From positions 868,001 through 932,000 of the forward strand of contig JADKDK010000002.1 of the NCBI GenBank assembly GCA_016718385.1: a stretch of 64,000 bases of DNA. The letters run 5' to 3'. The notes beneath the pieces are model-generated. The model had not been told where the DNA came from and did not search any database. It was given only the letters and a program-made list of their open reading frames with translations. Of the stretch, positions 43,137 to 52,217 are shown in pieces (position 1 is the stretch's first letter; each line of letters begins with the position of its first letter). The translations under genes and the position numbers were made by a program. This DNA comes from Gammaproteobacteria bacterium. Lineage in GTDB: Bacteria > Pseudomonadota > Gammaproteobacteria > Pseudomonadales > UBA5518.

Positions 43137-44477
43137 ATGCGCAAGCCCGAATTGCTGTCTCCGGCCGGCACCTACAAGTCCATGCAGTATGCCTTCGCCT
43201 ATGGCGCGGACGCGGTCTACGCCGGACAGCCGCGCTACAGCCTGCGTGTGCGCAACAACGACTTCAGCCGCATCGAGCGCCTCGCCGAGGGCGTGGACTA
43301 CGCGCACCGGCTGGGCAAGCAGTTCTTCATCGCCAGCAACGTCTCGCCGCACAACGACAAGCTGAAGAGCTACCTGCGCGACATGGAACCGGTGATCGCC
43401 ATGAAGCCCGACGCGCTGATCATGGCCGACCCGGGGCTCATCATGATGGTGCGCGAACGCTGGCCCGAAATGCCGGTGCACCTCTCGGTGCAGGCCAACG
43501 CGGTGAACTGGGCCACCGTGAAGTTCTGGAAGAACATGGGGCTGACACGCATCATCCTCTCGCGCGAGCTCTCGCTGGAGGAAGTCGCCGAGATCCGCCA
43601 GGAGTGCCCCGATATCGAGCTCGAGGTCTTCGTGCACGGCGCGCTCTGCATTGCCTACTCCGGTCGCTGCCTGCTGTCTGGCTACATCACGCACCGTGAC
43701 TCGAACCAGGGCGCCTGCACCAACACCTGCCGCTGGAAGTACCAGGCGCACGAGGCGGTGCAGACCGAATCGGGCGACGTGGTCGCGATCCACGAACCGG
43801 AGCCGCTACAGGCGCCCGAACCCGCGCCTGCACCCGTGGAAGACCGCATCTACCTGCTGCAGGAGGAAGGCCGCCCCGGCGAATACATGCCCGCCTACGA
43901 GGACGAGCACGGCACCTACATCATGAACTCGAAGGATCTGCGCGCGATCCAGCACGTGCGCCAGTTGATCGACATCGGCGTCGACTGCCTGAAGATCGAG
44001 GGCCGCACCAAGTCGCACTACTACGTGGCGCGCACGGCACAGGCCTACCGCCGCGCGATCGACGACGCGCTCGCGGGCCGCGAGTTCGACATGGGCCTGA
44101 TGGACGAACTGGAGAAGCTCGCCAGCCGCGGCTACACCGAGGGCTTCTACCGCCGCCATCCGCCGGGCGAGTTCCAGAACTACGAGCGTGGTGTCTCGAA
44201 GGGCGATTACCAGCAGTTCGTCGGCGAGGTGCTCGACCTCGACGCCGCCGCCGGCATGCTCACCGTCTCGGTCAACAACCGCTTCGCGCTGGGCGACCGC
44301 CTGGAGCTGATGACCCCGCAGGGCAACTGCGAATTCACCCTCACCGACATGACCAGCGAAGCCGGCGAACGCCGCCAGGTGGCACCGGGCTCCGGGCACG
44401 TGGTGAAATTCCCGCTCCCCGAAGCCGCGCGCGAGCTGCGCGATGCCGGCTACGCAATGGTGGCGCGGTATATCTGA
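43137..44477 (+). CDS. trhP: tRNA 5-hydroxyuridine synthase TrhP (U32 peptidase family)
   Basis: A 446-residue protein (YegQ). The start MRKPELLSPAGTYKSMQYAF at 43137 is the family start. Conserved motifs are GADAVYAG, LSVQANAVNWATVKFW, EVFVHGALCIAYSGRCLLS and NQGACTNTCRWKY, with the four Cys of the Fe-S site, and DCLKIEGRTKSHYYVA. It hydroxylates U34 of tRNAs using prephenate. A Pro/Glu-rich stretch (EPEPLQAPEPAPAPVE) interrupts the middle, as in other YegQ proteins. Confidence 0.93.
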   Translation: MRKPELLSPAGTYKSMQYAFAYGADAVYAGQPRYSLRVRNNDFSRIERLAEGVDYAHRLGKQFFIASNVSPHNDKLKSYLRDMEPVIAMKPDALIMADPGLIMMVRERWPEMPVHLSVQANAVNWATVKFWKNMGLTRIILSRELSLEEVAEIRQECPDIELEVFVHGALCIAYSGRCLLSGYITHRDSNQGACTNTCRWKYQAHEAVQTESGDVVAIHEPEPLQAPEPAPAPVEDRIYLLQEEGRPGEYMPAYEDEHGTYIMNSKDLRAIQHVRQLIDIGVDCLKIEGRTKSHYYVARTAQAYRRAIDDALAGREFDMGLMDELEKLASRGYTEGFYRRHPPGEFQNYERGVSKGDYQQFVGEVLDLDAAAGMLTVSVNNRFALGDRLELMTPQGNCEFTLTDMTSEAGERRQVAPGSGHVVKFPLPEAARELRDAGYAMVARYI

Positions 44478-44520
44478 GGGCTGCGCCATTACGCTGCGAG
44501 CGAGCGGCCTGGTGCGTCGC

Positions 44521-44632
44521 CGGCTGTGCTGCCCGCCATTGCCCTGCGGGGCACGCACGAGTACGTCCCTGTAGCTCCGCGCCGCGTCCTGCGGCGCAAG
44601 GCCCCGCAAGCCAACAGCGGGCAGCACAGCCG
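44521..44632. repeat. 112-base palindromic element A
   Basis: A perfect 16-base inverted repeat (CGGCTGTGCTGCCCGC at 44521-44536 and its complement at 44617-44632), followed inward by a partly matched arm ending GCGGGGC / GCCCCGC. The centre includes a further hairpin (GCGCCGC / GCGGCGC, 44579-44597). It can fold as one long arm. Probably a non-autonomous mobile repeat. Confidence 0.7.
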
Positions 44633-44702
44633 CTCGGTTGAGCGCGTGCCGCGTCGGGCAAATCCGGGAACACCCCTGTTTCGAGTGTTACCACCACGGC
44701 GA

Positions 44703-44814
44703 GGGGCTCGAGCACCCATCGGTGCGGCGGACACTCTGTCGCCAGGACGGCGACAGGTAGCCTACATGGATGTATTCACGGCGTGTCCGCGGCACCGATG
44801 GGTGCTCGAGCGCC
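44703..44814. repeat. 112-base palindromic element B
   Basis: A 32-base inverted repeat with 30 matched positions (44703-44734 and 44783-44814; core CTCGAGCACCCATCGGTGC). Between the arms is a hairpin with an 8-base stem (44736-44756, CTGTCGCC / GGCGACAG) and the segment CCTACATGGATGTATTCACG. It resembles dispersed intergenic palindromes and is not related in sequence to element A. Confidence 0.75.
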
Positions 44815-44917
44815 GATGGCTCGCGATACGCCGGATTGTCGGGCCGCTATCCAGAGCACAGATGGTTTTGCGACACCCTCTGCAGCCCGACCTACGGCCC
44901 GACCCGCGCGGCCGATA

Positions 44918-45772
44918 TCAGTACATCAGCGCAAAGAGCTTGCGCTGGTACTCGGCCGCGAGCGGGTCGCCCTTGCCGAGCGCGCGGATGATGTCGAGGA
45001 GCGTCTTGCGCGCCTCGCCGCCACGAAACTCGCGGTCGCGGCGCAGGATGCCGATCAGCAGCTCCAGCGCCTCGCGCGAACGGCCTGCCTGGCTGAACTG
45101 CACCGCGAGCTGGTAGCCGGTGTCCATGTTGTCGGGATCGCGCGCCTGCGCCTGCAGCAGCGCCTGGATCTCGGGCGTGTCGGCCGCCTGCTTCTTCAGC
45201 TGCAGCTCGGACATCAGGCGCTCGAAATCGCCGTCCTGGTCGACCATCGGGATCGAATCGAGCACCACCTGCGCTTCGTCCACGCGGTTCAACTCGATCA
45301 GGATGTCGGCATAGACCTTGGCGATGTCGGCACGCTGGCGCGACTCCTCGTAGGCGCTGCGCGCCGGCGCGAGCGCCCCGGCCGCGTCGCCGGACTCGAG
45401 CAGTTCCAGCGCCTGGTGCAGCAGGATGTCCCACGGCTTGGGCAGGTGCTTCTCGAGCATCTGGCGCACCGCGGATTCGGGCTGCGCGCCCACGAAGCCG
45501 TCGACCGGCTGGCCGTCCTTCATCAGGATCACGGTGGGCAGGCTGCGCACCCCGAACTGCTGCGCGATCGGCTGCAGCTCGTCGCAGTTGACCTTCGCGA
45601 GCATCACCTGGCCGGCATATTCGCGCACCAGCTTGTCCAGGATGGGCATCAGCGCCTTGCACGGCGCGCACCAGTCGGCCCAGAAATCGATCAGCACGGG
45701 GCGCGCGTGCGACTCCTCGATCAGCATGCGCTGCGCGTTGTCGCGCGTGATCTCGACCATCAATTCGGCCAT
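44918..45772 (-). CDS. cnoX: thioredoxin-TPR chaperedoxin CnoX (YbbN)
   Basis: The start at 45772 has GGAG at 6 bases (MAELMVEITRDNAQ), giving 284 residues as in E. coli YbbN. The N-terminal thioredoxin domain has WADWCAPCKALMP, a full CxxC unlike the SxxC of E. coli. The C-terminal two-thirds are helical repeats (WDILLHQALELLESGDAAGALAPARSAYE and similar). The protein holds unfolded proteins and can do thiol exchange. It follows the CxxS thioredoxin gene on the same strand. Confidence 0.88.
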   Translation of the reverse strand: MAELMVEITRDNAQRMLIEESHARPVLIDFWADWCAPCKALMPILDKLVREYAGQVMLAKVNCDELQPIAQQFGVRSLPTVILMKDGQPVDGFVGAQPESAVRQMLEKHLPKPWDILLHQALELLESGDAAGALAPARSAYEESRQRADIAKVYADILIELNRVDEAQVVLDSIPMVDQDGDFERLMSELQLKKQAADTPEIQALLQAQARDPDNMDTGYQLAVQFSQAGRSREALELLIGILRRDREFRGGEARKTLLDIIRALGKGDPLAAEYQRKLFALMY

Positions 45773-45820
45773 GTGCTGCTCCGTCATCCTCGTGTGTGTT
45801 GCAGTGGGGAGAATCATGCC

Positions 45821-46327
45821 TCACGGCACCGGGTATCCGGCCGCGAGACGCTCGAAGAATGCGATCAGCTCCGGATCGCTCATGCGACCCGCCGACGACA
45901 GGCTGCCGTGGTCGGTGTAAAGCAACGTCCCGTCCGGCGCGAGCAGCACCACGGAGGGAATGCCCATGTCGATCGGATTGCCGTATTTTTCGACGATATC
46001 GCGATTGCGCCGGCTCCTGCCGACATCCACGTGCAGCGTGCGGAACTCGCGCTCGAGCACCGCGGCCAGCTCCGGCGTGCGGTAGCGTCGCTCGAGGCTG
46101 CGCGAATCCGGACACCAGTTGCCCCCGAATGTCAGCAGGATGCGCTTGTCGCTCGAGCGGTCCTCGAGCAGGGCAGCGATCTGCGCCTTGGCATCGGCCT
46201 CGCGATCGTAGGGTCGGAAATCCTCTTCGTCGCCGGCTCCCGCACGCGCGAACAGGGCACAGCACAGCAGGAAGGCGAGCAGCGCGACACGGCTGCACGC
46301 GAACAGGCTCCTGGCATCGGGCTGCAT
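45821..46327 (-). CDS. exported thioredoxin-like protein with CxxS motif
   Basis: A 168-residue protein with a signal peptide (residues 1-29; Leu/Ala core ending FARAGA). The thioredoxin-fold active site is FGGNWCPDSRSLE, in which the second Cys is replaced by Ser, so it is a monothiol. The cis-Pro region GIPSVVLLAPDG is intact. It could be an isomerase, a thioredoxin-like holdase or a peroxiredoxin-related reductase. It lies about 50 bases upstream of cnoX and on the same strand, hinting at paired redox quality control. Confidence 0.78.
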   Translation of the reverse strand: MQPDARSLFACSRVALLAFLLCCALFARAGAGDEEDFRPYDREADAKAQIAALLEDRSSDKRILLTFGGNWCPDSRSLERRYRTPELAAVLEREFRTLHVDVGRSRRNRDIVEKYGNPIDMGIPSVVLLAPDGTLLYTDHGSLSSAGRMSDPELIAFFERLAAGYPVP

Positions 46328-46377
46328 GAAACTACCTCCGGACGAGCGGCGCGCATCATATCAGGATCGGAGGGATC

Positions 46378-46665
46378 TCACTCCCCGGGTGGGGTGTCGT
46401 CGCGCTTGCGGGTCCGGGCGCTCGAGGATTTCTGCACGAAATGATGGCTCTCGACGTAATCGCGCTCGAGCCACCATGCCGCCTGCGTGCCGCGACCGGC
46501 CTTGCGGCGATCGCTCACCTCGCGCCGGCTCTCGGTCACGGAGACCTGCTGCTTGCGCCGATCCCACCCGCTGCGCTTGTCACCGAATATGGATTCGGTG
46601 TCCGTGCGCGACGAGCGCGTGCTGTCAGCACCGCCCGCCTTGCCGTCCGGAATCTTCCTGACCAT
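46378..46665 (-). CDS. small DRR-motif protein of unknown function
   Basis: A 95-residue polar protein starting MVRKIPDGKAGG. It has repeated Asp-Arg-Arg motifs (SGWDRRKQQ, VSDRRKAGRG) and an aromatic segment AAWWLERDYVESHHFV. It has no signal or membrane segment. The DRR pattern recalls the C terminus of the membrane protein at 12043-12477. The start codon is uncertain (upstream in-frame alternatives to 46740). Confidence 0.5.
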   Translation of the reverse strand: MVRKIPDGKAGGADSTRSSRTDTESIFGDKRSGWDRRKQQVSVTESRREVSDRRKAGRGTQAAWWLERDYVESHHFVQKSSSARTRKRDDTPPGE

Positions 46666-46761
46666 GCATCGCTGCCGGAAAATTGACTCATCCGCATTAT
46701 AGGCCGGCGATTCCAAATGAACAGCCGCGGCCTGCGCCACCCTTGCGTGGCATGACCTGGA

Positions 46762-48915
46762 TCAGCGGAACAATTCGCCCGTCTCCGCGCGCTCCAGCAG
46801 CAGCCTCGGCGGTTCGAAATCCGCGCCGTAAGCCTGCGCCAGTTCCCGCGCCCGCGCCGCGAAGCGCTTCAGCCCCCAGGCGTTGATGCACTGGAACACG
46901 CCGCCGGTATGCGGCGGGAAGCCGATGCCCATGATCGAGCCGATATTGCCGTCGGCAACGCTCGTGATCACGCCTTCCTGCATTGCACGCACCGCTTCGA
47001 TGCACTGCGCGAAAACAAGCCGGTCCTTGATGTCCTCGAACGGCACTTTTTTGTACCCATTTGGGGCAAAGTGCTGCTTGAGGCCTGGCCAGATGTGCTT
47101 CTTGCCGCCTTCCGGGTACTCGTAATAGCCGCCGCCGCTGCGCCGGCCCTTGCGGCCGAACTCCTCGACCATGCGCCGCACCAGTTCACCGGCCGGCTGC
47201 TCCTGCCAGGTTTCGCCGCGGGCCTCGGCGTCAGCCTTCATCTGCAGGCCGTTGCGATAGGCCGTTTCCTGGCTGATCTCGTCGATCGCCGCGAGCGGGC
47301 CCACCGGCGAGCCGTTGGCGCGCGCCGCCGCCTCCACCAGCACCGGGTCGATGCCCTCCAGCACCATCTGCGCGCCCTGCGACACGGTCTTGCCGATCAC
47401 GCGCGTGGTGAAGAAGCCGGGCGCATCGTTGACCACGATCGGCGTCTTGCCGAGTTGCTGCGCCAGGTCGAAGGCCGCCGCGAGCGCCTCGTCGCCGGTC
47501 TGCTCGCCGCAGATGATCTCCACGAGCGGCATCTTGTCGGCCGGCGAGAAGAAGTGCATGCCGATGAAATTCGCCGGGCGCACCGAGGCCTCCGCGAGCT
47601 CGGTGATCGGCAGCGCCGAGGTGTTCGAGGCGATCAGCGCAGTGTGCCCGAGCACGGCCTCGAGTTCGCGCACCACCACTGCCTTGACGTCGCGACGCTC
47701 GAACACCGCCTCGATCACCGCGTCGCAGGGGGCGAGATCCGTGTAGTCCGCGGTCGGCGTGATCAGCGCCAGCAGCGCCTCGCGTTCGGCATCCGTCATG
47801 CGCTTGTTCTTCGCGCAGGCCTGGCGCGCGTAATCCTTGCCGCGCTCGGCCGCCGCGAGATCCATGTCCTTCAGGAACACCGCGACCCCCTTGCGCGCCG
47901 CGGCGTAGGCGATGCCCGCGCCCATCTGTCCCGCGCCGAGGATGCCCAGCGTCTTCACCTTGCGCCGCGCGATGCCCGCGGGGCGGCTGGCACCCTTGCT
48001 TATCGCGTTCATCTGCACGAAGAACGCCGTCATCATGTTGCGCGCGGTCTGGTCGAGCAGCAGGCTGAGGAAATAGCGCGCCTCGATCTTCTGCGCGGTG
48101 TCGAAATCCACGCGCGCGCAATCGGCGATCGCCGCGAAGATCGCCCTCTGCGCGGGCATCAGGCCCCTGGTCTGGTTCATCACGTTGACGGGGCCGAGCA
48201 TCATCAGGCCCTGGTTGGCCTTGTGGTCCGGCCCACCGCCGGGCATCTTGTAGCCTTCGGTGTCCCACGGCTGCTTCGCCTCGGGGTTGGCCAGCAGCCA
48301 TGCATGTGCGCGCGCGCGCATCTCGTCCTCGCTCGCCGCGATCTCGTGCAGCAGACCTTTTTCCAGCGCCTTCTCGGCCTTCAGGCGCGTGCCCTGGCTG
48401 ATCAGCGTGATCGCTTCCTGCATGCCCACCAGGCGCGTCAGGCGCACCACGCCGCCGGCACCGGGCATCAGCCCGATCTGCGCCTCGGGCAGGCCGAGGT
48501 CCACGCCCGCCAGCGCGATACGGTGGTGGCAGGCCAGCGCAATCTCGAAGCCGCCGCCGAGCGCTGCGCCATTGATGCCGACCGCGACCGGCACTCCCAG
48601 CGTCTCCAGCGTGCGCAACGGGGCCTTGGTCGCCAGCGTGCCCTCGAACATCTGCTGCTTGCGCTCGGCCGGCACGTCGAGATCCATCTCGAGCATTTCC
48701 TTGATGTCGCCGCCGGCGAAGAATTGCCCCGGCTTGCCGGAGCGCACATAGACGCCCCTGACGCTCCCCGCGGCCACCATGGCCTGCACCTCGGCGACCG
48801 CCGCCTTCATCGCGGCGTCGTACTCGAGGCCCATCGTGTTGACGCTGGAGCCCGGCTGGTCGAACACCAGCTCGACGATGCCTTCCGCGCCCTTGTCGAG
48901 AGTGATGTATCCCAT
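46762..48915 (-). CDS. fadJ: fatty-acid oxidation complex alpha subunit (enoyl-CoA hydratase / 3-hydroxyacyl-CoA dehydrogenase)
   Basis: A 717-residue bifunctional enzyme starting MGYITLDKGAEGIVEL at 48915. The N-terminal crotonase part has AGGDIKEML, GAALGGGFEIALACHH and LPEAQIGLMPGAGG with both catalytic Glu positions. The dehydrogenase half begins TLGILGAGQMGAGIA and has the HACD signature IGMHFFSPADKMPLVEII. It performs two steps of beta-oxidation and pairs with the thiolase gene upstream (44 bases). The choice between FadB and FadJ type is by general similarity only. Confidence 0.92.
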   Translation of the reverse strand: MGYITLDKGAEGIVELVFDQPGSSVNTMGLEYDAAMKAAVAEVQAMVAAGSVRGVYVRSGKPGQFFAGGDIKEMLEMDLDVPAERKQQMFEGTLATKAPLRTLETLGVPVAVGINGAALGGGFEIALACHHRIALAGVDLGLPEAQIGLMPGAGGVVRLTRLVGMQEAITLISQGTRLKAEKALEKGLLHEIAASEDEMRARAHAWLLANPEAKQPWDTEGYKMPGGGPDHKANQGLMMLGPVNVMNQTRGLMPAQRAIFAAIADCARVDFDTAQKIEARYFLSLLLDQTARNMMTAFFVQMNAISKGASRPAGIARRKVKTLGILGAGQMGAGIAYAAARKGVAVFLKDMDLAAAERGKDYARQACAKNKRMTDAEREALLALITPTADYTDLAPCDAVIEAVFERRDVKAVVVRELEAVLGHTALIASNTSALPITELAEASVRPANFIGMHFFSPADKMPLVEIICGEQTGDEALAAAFDLAQQLGKTPIVVNDAPGFFTTRVIGKTVSQGAQMVLEGIDPVLVEAAARANGSPVGPLAAIDEISQETAYRNGLQMKADAEARGETWQEQPAGELVRRMVEEFGRKGRRSGGGYYEYPEGGKKHIWPGLKQHFAPNGYKKVPFEDIKDRLVFAQCIEAVRAMQEGVITSVADGNIGSIMGIGFPPHTGGVFQCINAWGLKRFAARARELAQAYGADFEPPRLLLERAETGELFR

Positions 48916-48959
48916 GGTCCCTGCTCCCCGCTGTACCGGATCCGCGCGCAGCGCGCGGA

Positions 48960-50162
48960 TCAAACGCGCTCGATGATGGTTGCGATGCCGATGCCGCCGC
49001 CGGCGCACAGCGTGCACAGGCCGCGCCTGAGGTTGCGCCGCTCGAGCTCGTCGAGCAGCGTGCCGAGGATCATGGCGCCGGTGGCGCCGATCGGGTGCCC
49101 CATCGCGATCGCCCCGCCGTTGACGTTGATGCGATCGTCCGGCACACCCATCAGCGCCTGAAAGCGCAGCACCACGGCCGCGAAGGCCTCGTTCAACTCG
49201 AACAGGTCGATGTCCTCGACCCGCAACCCCGCCTTCGCCAGCGCCTTGCGCGCCGCCGGCGCCGGACCTTCGAGCATGATCGTCGGCTCGGTGCCGACCA
49301 GCGCGGTCGCGACGATGCGCGCGCGCGGCCTCAGCCCGAGCTCGCGTCCGGCGCGCTCGTTGCCGATCAGCACCAGCCCGGCGCCGTCGACGATGCCCGA
49401 GGAATTGCCGGGCGTATGCACGTGCTCGACGGACTCGAGTTGCGGGTAACGCAGCTTCAACAATTCGTCCTGGCCCCACTCGCCGAACTGCGCGAACGAG
49501 GGCTTGAGCCGCGCGAGGTCGGCGAGGGTCGTACCGGGGCGGATGAACTCGTCATGATCCAGGATCGTCACCCCGTTCATGTCACGCACCGGCACGATCG
49601 AGCGAAAGCGCCCCTCGGCGCGCGCGGCGGCCGCGCGCTGCTGCGACATCAGGGCGTAGCGGTCGACGTCCTCGCGCGTGAAGCCGTTCAGCGTTGCCAC
49701 CAGGTCGGCGCCGATGCCCTGCGAGACGAACAGCGTGCGCATCGCGACCCAGGGATCGCCCTGCGCCCCGCCGCTGGCGCCGATGCCGAGGCGCGACATC
49801 GACTCCACGCCGCCGGCGGCCACCAGGTCCTCGAAGCCGGCCGCCACCTTCGCAGCCGCCATGTTCACGGCATCCAGCCCGCCGGCGCAGAAGCGGTGGA
49901 TCTGCACGCCCGCCGTGGCTTCACCCCAGCTCGAGTAGGTCACCGCGGTACGCGCGATGTCCTGGCCCTGCTCGCCCACGGGTTCGCCACAGGCGATCAC
50001 CAGGTCCTCGACCCGCGAGGTGTCGAGCTCGTTGCGCTGCTTCATCGCCTCCATGAGGTTCACGAGCAGGTCGATAGGCTTGACCTCGTAGAGGCTGCCG
50101 CCCGCCTTGCCCCTGCCGCGAGGGGTGCGGATCGCGTCGAAAATCAATGCGTCGTGAGCCAT
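48960..50162 (-). CDS. acetyl-CoA C-acyltransferase (thiolase)
   Basis: A 400-residue thiolase; the start at 50162 has GGAG at 7 bases. The nucleophilic Cys is in IHRFCAGGLDAVNMAAA, the second Cys in LCAGGGIGIATI, and the catalytic His in GHPIGATGA. It cleaves 3-ketoacyl-CoA and would complete beta-oxidation with the downstream alpha subunit, forming an alpha2-beta2 complex. The gene order thiolase-alpha on one strand suggests an operon. Confidence 0.92.
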   Translation of the reverse strand: MAHDALIFDAIRTPRGRGKAGGSLYEVKPIDLLVNLMEAMKQRNELDTSRVEDLVIACGEPVGEQGQDIARTAVTYSSWGEATAGVQIHRFCAGGLDAVNMAAAKVAAGFEDLVAAGGVESMSRLGIGASGGAQGDPWVAMRTLFVSQGIGADLVATLNGFTREDVDRYALMSQQRAAAARAEGRFRSIVPVRDMNGVTILDHDEFIRPGTTLADLARLKPSFAQFGEWGQDELLKLRYPQLESVEHVHTPGNSSGIVDGAGLVLIGNERAGRELGLRPRARIVATALVGTEPTIMLEGPAPAARKALAKAGLRVEDIDLFELNEAFAAVVLRFQALMGVPDDRINVNGGAIAMGHPIGATGAMILGTLLDELERRNLRRGLCTLCAGGGIGIATIIERV

Positions 50163-50320
50163 ATGGAACTCCGCCGGTGGTTGCACGCGCCGCTCCCGGG
50201 TGTCAGCCCTCGCGGACCGCCGCGGCGCGCAGATTTCAGGGCGACAAGAATACCCGCGCGCCGCGCGGCCTCAATGGCAAATCGGGTCAAGAGGAAATAG
50301 CAATTGCGGTCAGGCCGCGC

Positions 50321-51442
50321 TCAGCGTGCCTCGAGCGCGCGGTGCTCGCCTGGTGTCATGCCGGTCCATTTCTTGAACGAGCGGTAGAACGCGCTCGGGT
50401 CCGTGAAACCCATCAGGATGGCCACGTCGGTGATCGACAGCTCCGGGCGGTTCAGGTAGTCGATCGAGGCTTCGCGGCGGCAGCTGTCCTTCAACTCCTG
50501 GAACGTGGTGCCCTCGCGCTTGAGGCGCCGGCGCAGCGTGGGCGCTGACATGTGCAGCAGCTCGGTGATGCGCTCGAAACTCGGGAAACCGCGACTGAAA
50601 TCGTGCCCGATCAGCGCGCGCACCTGGTCCACCAGGCTCTGTTTGCCGGGATCGGCCGGCATGATCAGCAGCTGGTAGGGCGCGGTGCGCAGGAAATCGC
50701 GCAGCGAGTCCTCGTTGTGCACCAGCGGATACGCCAGGTAGTCAGCCGGGAAGGCGAACGCGGGAATCCCGACGCCGAACTGCAGCTCGCAGTTGAACAG
50801 CTGCCGGTAACGCGCGAGATTCGCCGGTGGCAAACCGCTGAGCTCGACGCGATCGAGCGGCAACGGGCGCCCCACCAGCCAGCCGAAGAAGCGGTGCCAC
50901 ATCGACAGGCCGCAGGCGGCGGCCGCCGGCGACAGCAGGAAGGCGGTTTCGCTGGCGGCGGCGAGCGCATTCGCCTGCGGCGGCACGACGATCTCGAAGC
51001 GCGCCGATTCGCCCTCGCGCTTGAGGCGCATCTCGAGCTGGCCGTCGTAGAACACCTGGTGGAACTCGCATATGCGCGCAATGGCGCGACCCAGGTTCGC
51101 GCAGCCGAGCAGGCAGTAGCACATCATGCGGAAGGCGCCGGGCCGCATCCCGACATCGCGCCGCAGGCCGAAGGTCTGGTCCTGCAATGCGGTCATCACG
51201 CTGCGGTAGAGCCGGCTGTAGGCGAGCGCGGGAATCTCGCTGCGGTAAGCCGCCGCCTGCGGGTCCAGCACGTCGAAGTCGATACCGGCAGCCAGCGTGG
51301 ACTGCGCCTGATCCAGCCCGCGCTCGCTCAGCATGCGCGCCAGCGAGGCGGCGAACTGCGTCGGCACCAACTCGTTGGGGAGCACGTCCTGGTTCACGGT
51401 ATCGGGCACTGGATCACGGGATGGCGCATGGAGGCCAAGCAT
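50321..51442 (-). CDS. AraC-family transcriptional regulator
   Basis: A 373-residue regulator. The N-terminal effector region (about residues 20-240, 'arabinose-binding-like' type: TFGLRRDVGMRPGAFRMMCYCLLGCANLGRA) precedes the HTH pair (FERITELLHMSAPTLRRRLKREGT, ITDVAILMGFTDPSAFYRSFKKWTGMTPGEHR). The start at 51442 is uncertain; a GTG 14 codons in (VNQDVLPNELV) is possible. Located upstream of the fatty-acid oxidation genes in the same orientation; it may control lipid catabolism. Confidence 0.88.
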   Translation of the reverse strand: MLGLHAPSRDPVPDTVNQDVLPNELVPTQFAASLARMLSERGLDQAQSTLAAGIDFDVLDPQAAAYRSEIPALAYSRLYRSVMTALQDQTFGLRRDVGMRPGAFRMMCYCLLGCANLGRAIARICEFHQVFYDGQLEMRLKREGESARFEIVVPPQANALAAASETAFLLSPAAAACGLSMWHRFFGWLVGRPLPLDRVELSGLPPANLARYRQLFNCELQFGVGIPAFAFPADYLAYPLVHNEDSLRDFLRTAPYQLLIMPADPGKQSLVDQVRALIGHDFSRGFPSFERITELLHMSAPTLRRRLKREGTTFQELKDSCRREASIDYLNRPELSITDVAILMGFTDPSAFYRSFKKWTGMTPGEHRALEAR

Positions 51443-51525
51443 TATGCCAAAGCACGGCCCGCGGTGTCGCCTCGTGGCATATACTTCTGCGCAGCGCTGG
51501 AGCAAGGACCCCGAGGCGGAGCGGC

Positions 51526-52212
51526 ATGAGTGACGAGCGTTTCGACATAGTCTTCGGTGGCGAGCTGCTCACCGGCTTCGCGCCGGCGACGGTGGCAGAG
51601 AACCTGGCGCGACTGTTCAATGCCACGCCCGAAACCGTGGCGCGGCTGCTCGACGGCGGCATGCATACGCTCAAGCGCAACGTCGATGCCACGACTGCCG
51701 CGAAGTACCGCAGCGCGATGGAACGCGCCGGTGCGCGCGCCACGCTGCGCCCGCTGGCCCCGGATCCCGCCGCAGCCACCCCGGCCGCGGGACTCGGCCT
51801 CGCGCCACCCGGCGGCGAGTTGCTGGCCGCGCATGAACGGCGCCCCGATACCGCCATCGAGGTGGACACCAGCCACATCCGGCTCGCAAGCGCCTTTGCA
51901 ACGACCCCGGAGGAGGAACGACCGCTGCCGGTCGTGCCGGACACCTCCCACATCAGCATCGCCGCCGTCGGCGCCGACCTGCTGCCGCAGCGCGAGGCCG
52001 CAGCGCCGGCGCCGCCGCCGGACACCAGCGCCATCACGCTCGCGGAACCGGGCGCGGTAATCGGCCCGCAAGGCGTGGCGCACGCGATCGCGGTACCGGA
52101 CATCCGTCACATCTCGCTCGCGCCGCCGGGCGCGCCGCTCGAGGAGTTGCGCCCCGAACGGCGCACCGTGACGCCCGACACCAGCGCGCTCGAACTGGCA
52201 CCACCGGGCTGA
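51526..52212 (+). CDS. repeat protein with N-terminal small domain and D-T-S-H-I repeats
   Basis: A 228-residue cytoplasmic protein. Residues 1-78 form a compact domain (FDIVFGGELLTGFAPATVAE, NLARLFNATPETVARLL, AKYRSAMERAGA), similar in layout to domains that detect or bind through a short alpha/beta fold; family not recognised. The rest is a set of about five imperfect 11-13-residue repeats on the pattern P-D-T-S-H/A-I-x-L-A-x-x-G-A separated by Ala/Pro linkers. The repeats could be docking motifs. It is divergent from the AraC gene with 83 bases and convergent with the histidine kinase. Confidence 0.6.
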   Translation: MSDERFDIVFGGELLTGFAPATVAENLARLFNATPETVARLLDGGMHTLKRNVDATTAAKYRSAMERAGARATLRPLAPDPAAATPAAGLGLAPPGGELLAAHERRPDTAIEVDTSHIRLASAFATTPEEERPLPVVPDTSHISIAAVGADLLPQREAAAPAPPPDTSAITLAEPGAVIGPQGVAHAIAVPDIRHISLAPPGAPLEELRPERRTVTPDTSALELAPPG

Positions 52213-52217
52213 GCGCC

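Larger units (their letters stand above)
44478..44917. other. 440-base intergenic region with palindromes
   Basis: No coding frame with recognisable content. It contains two 112-base palindromes (44521-44632 and 44703-44814), and a fragment resembling a REP tail (GCCCGACCTAC, 44885-44895) with a complementary GTCGGGC at about 44838. Confidence 0.7.
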
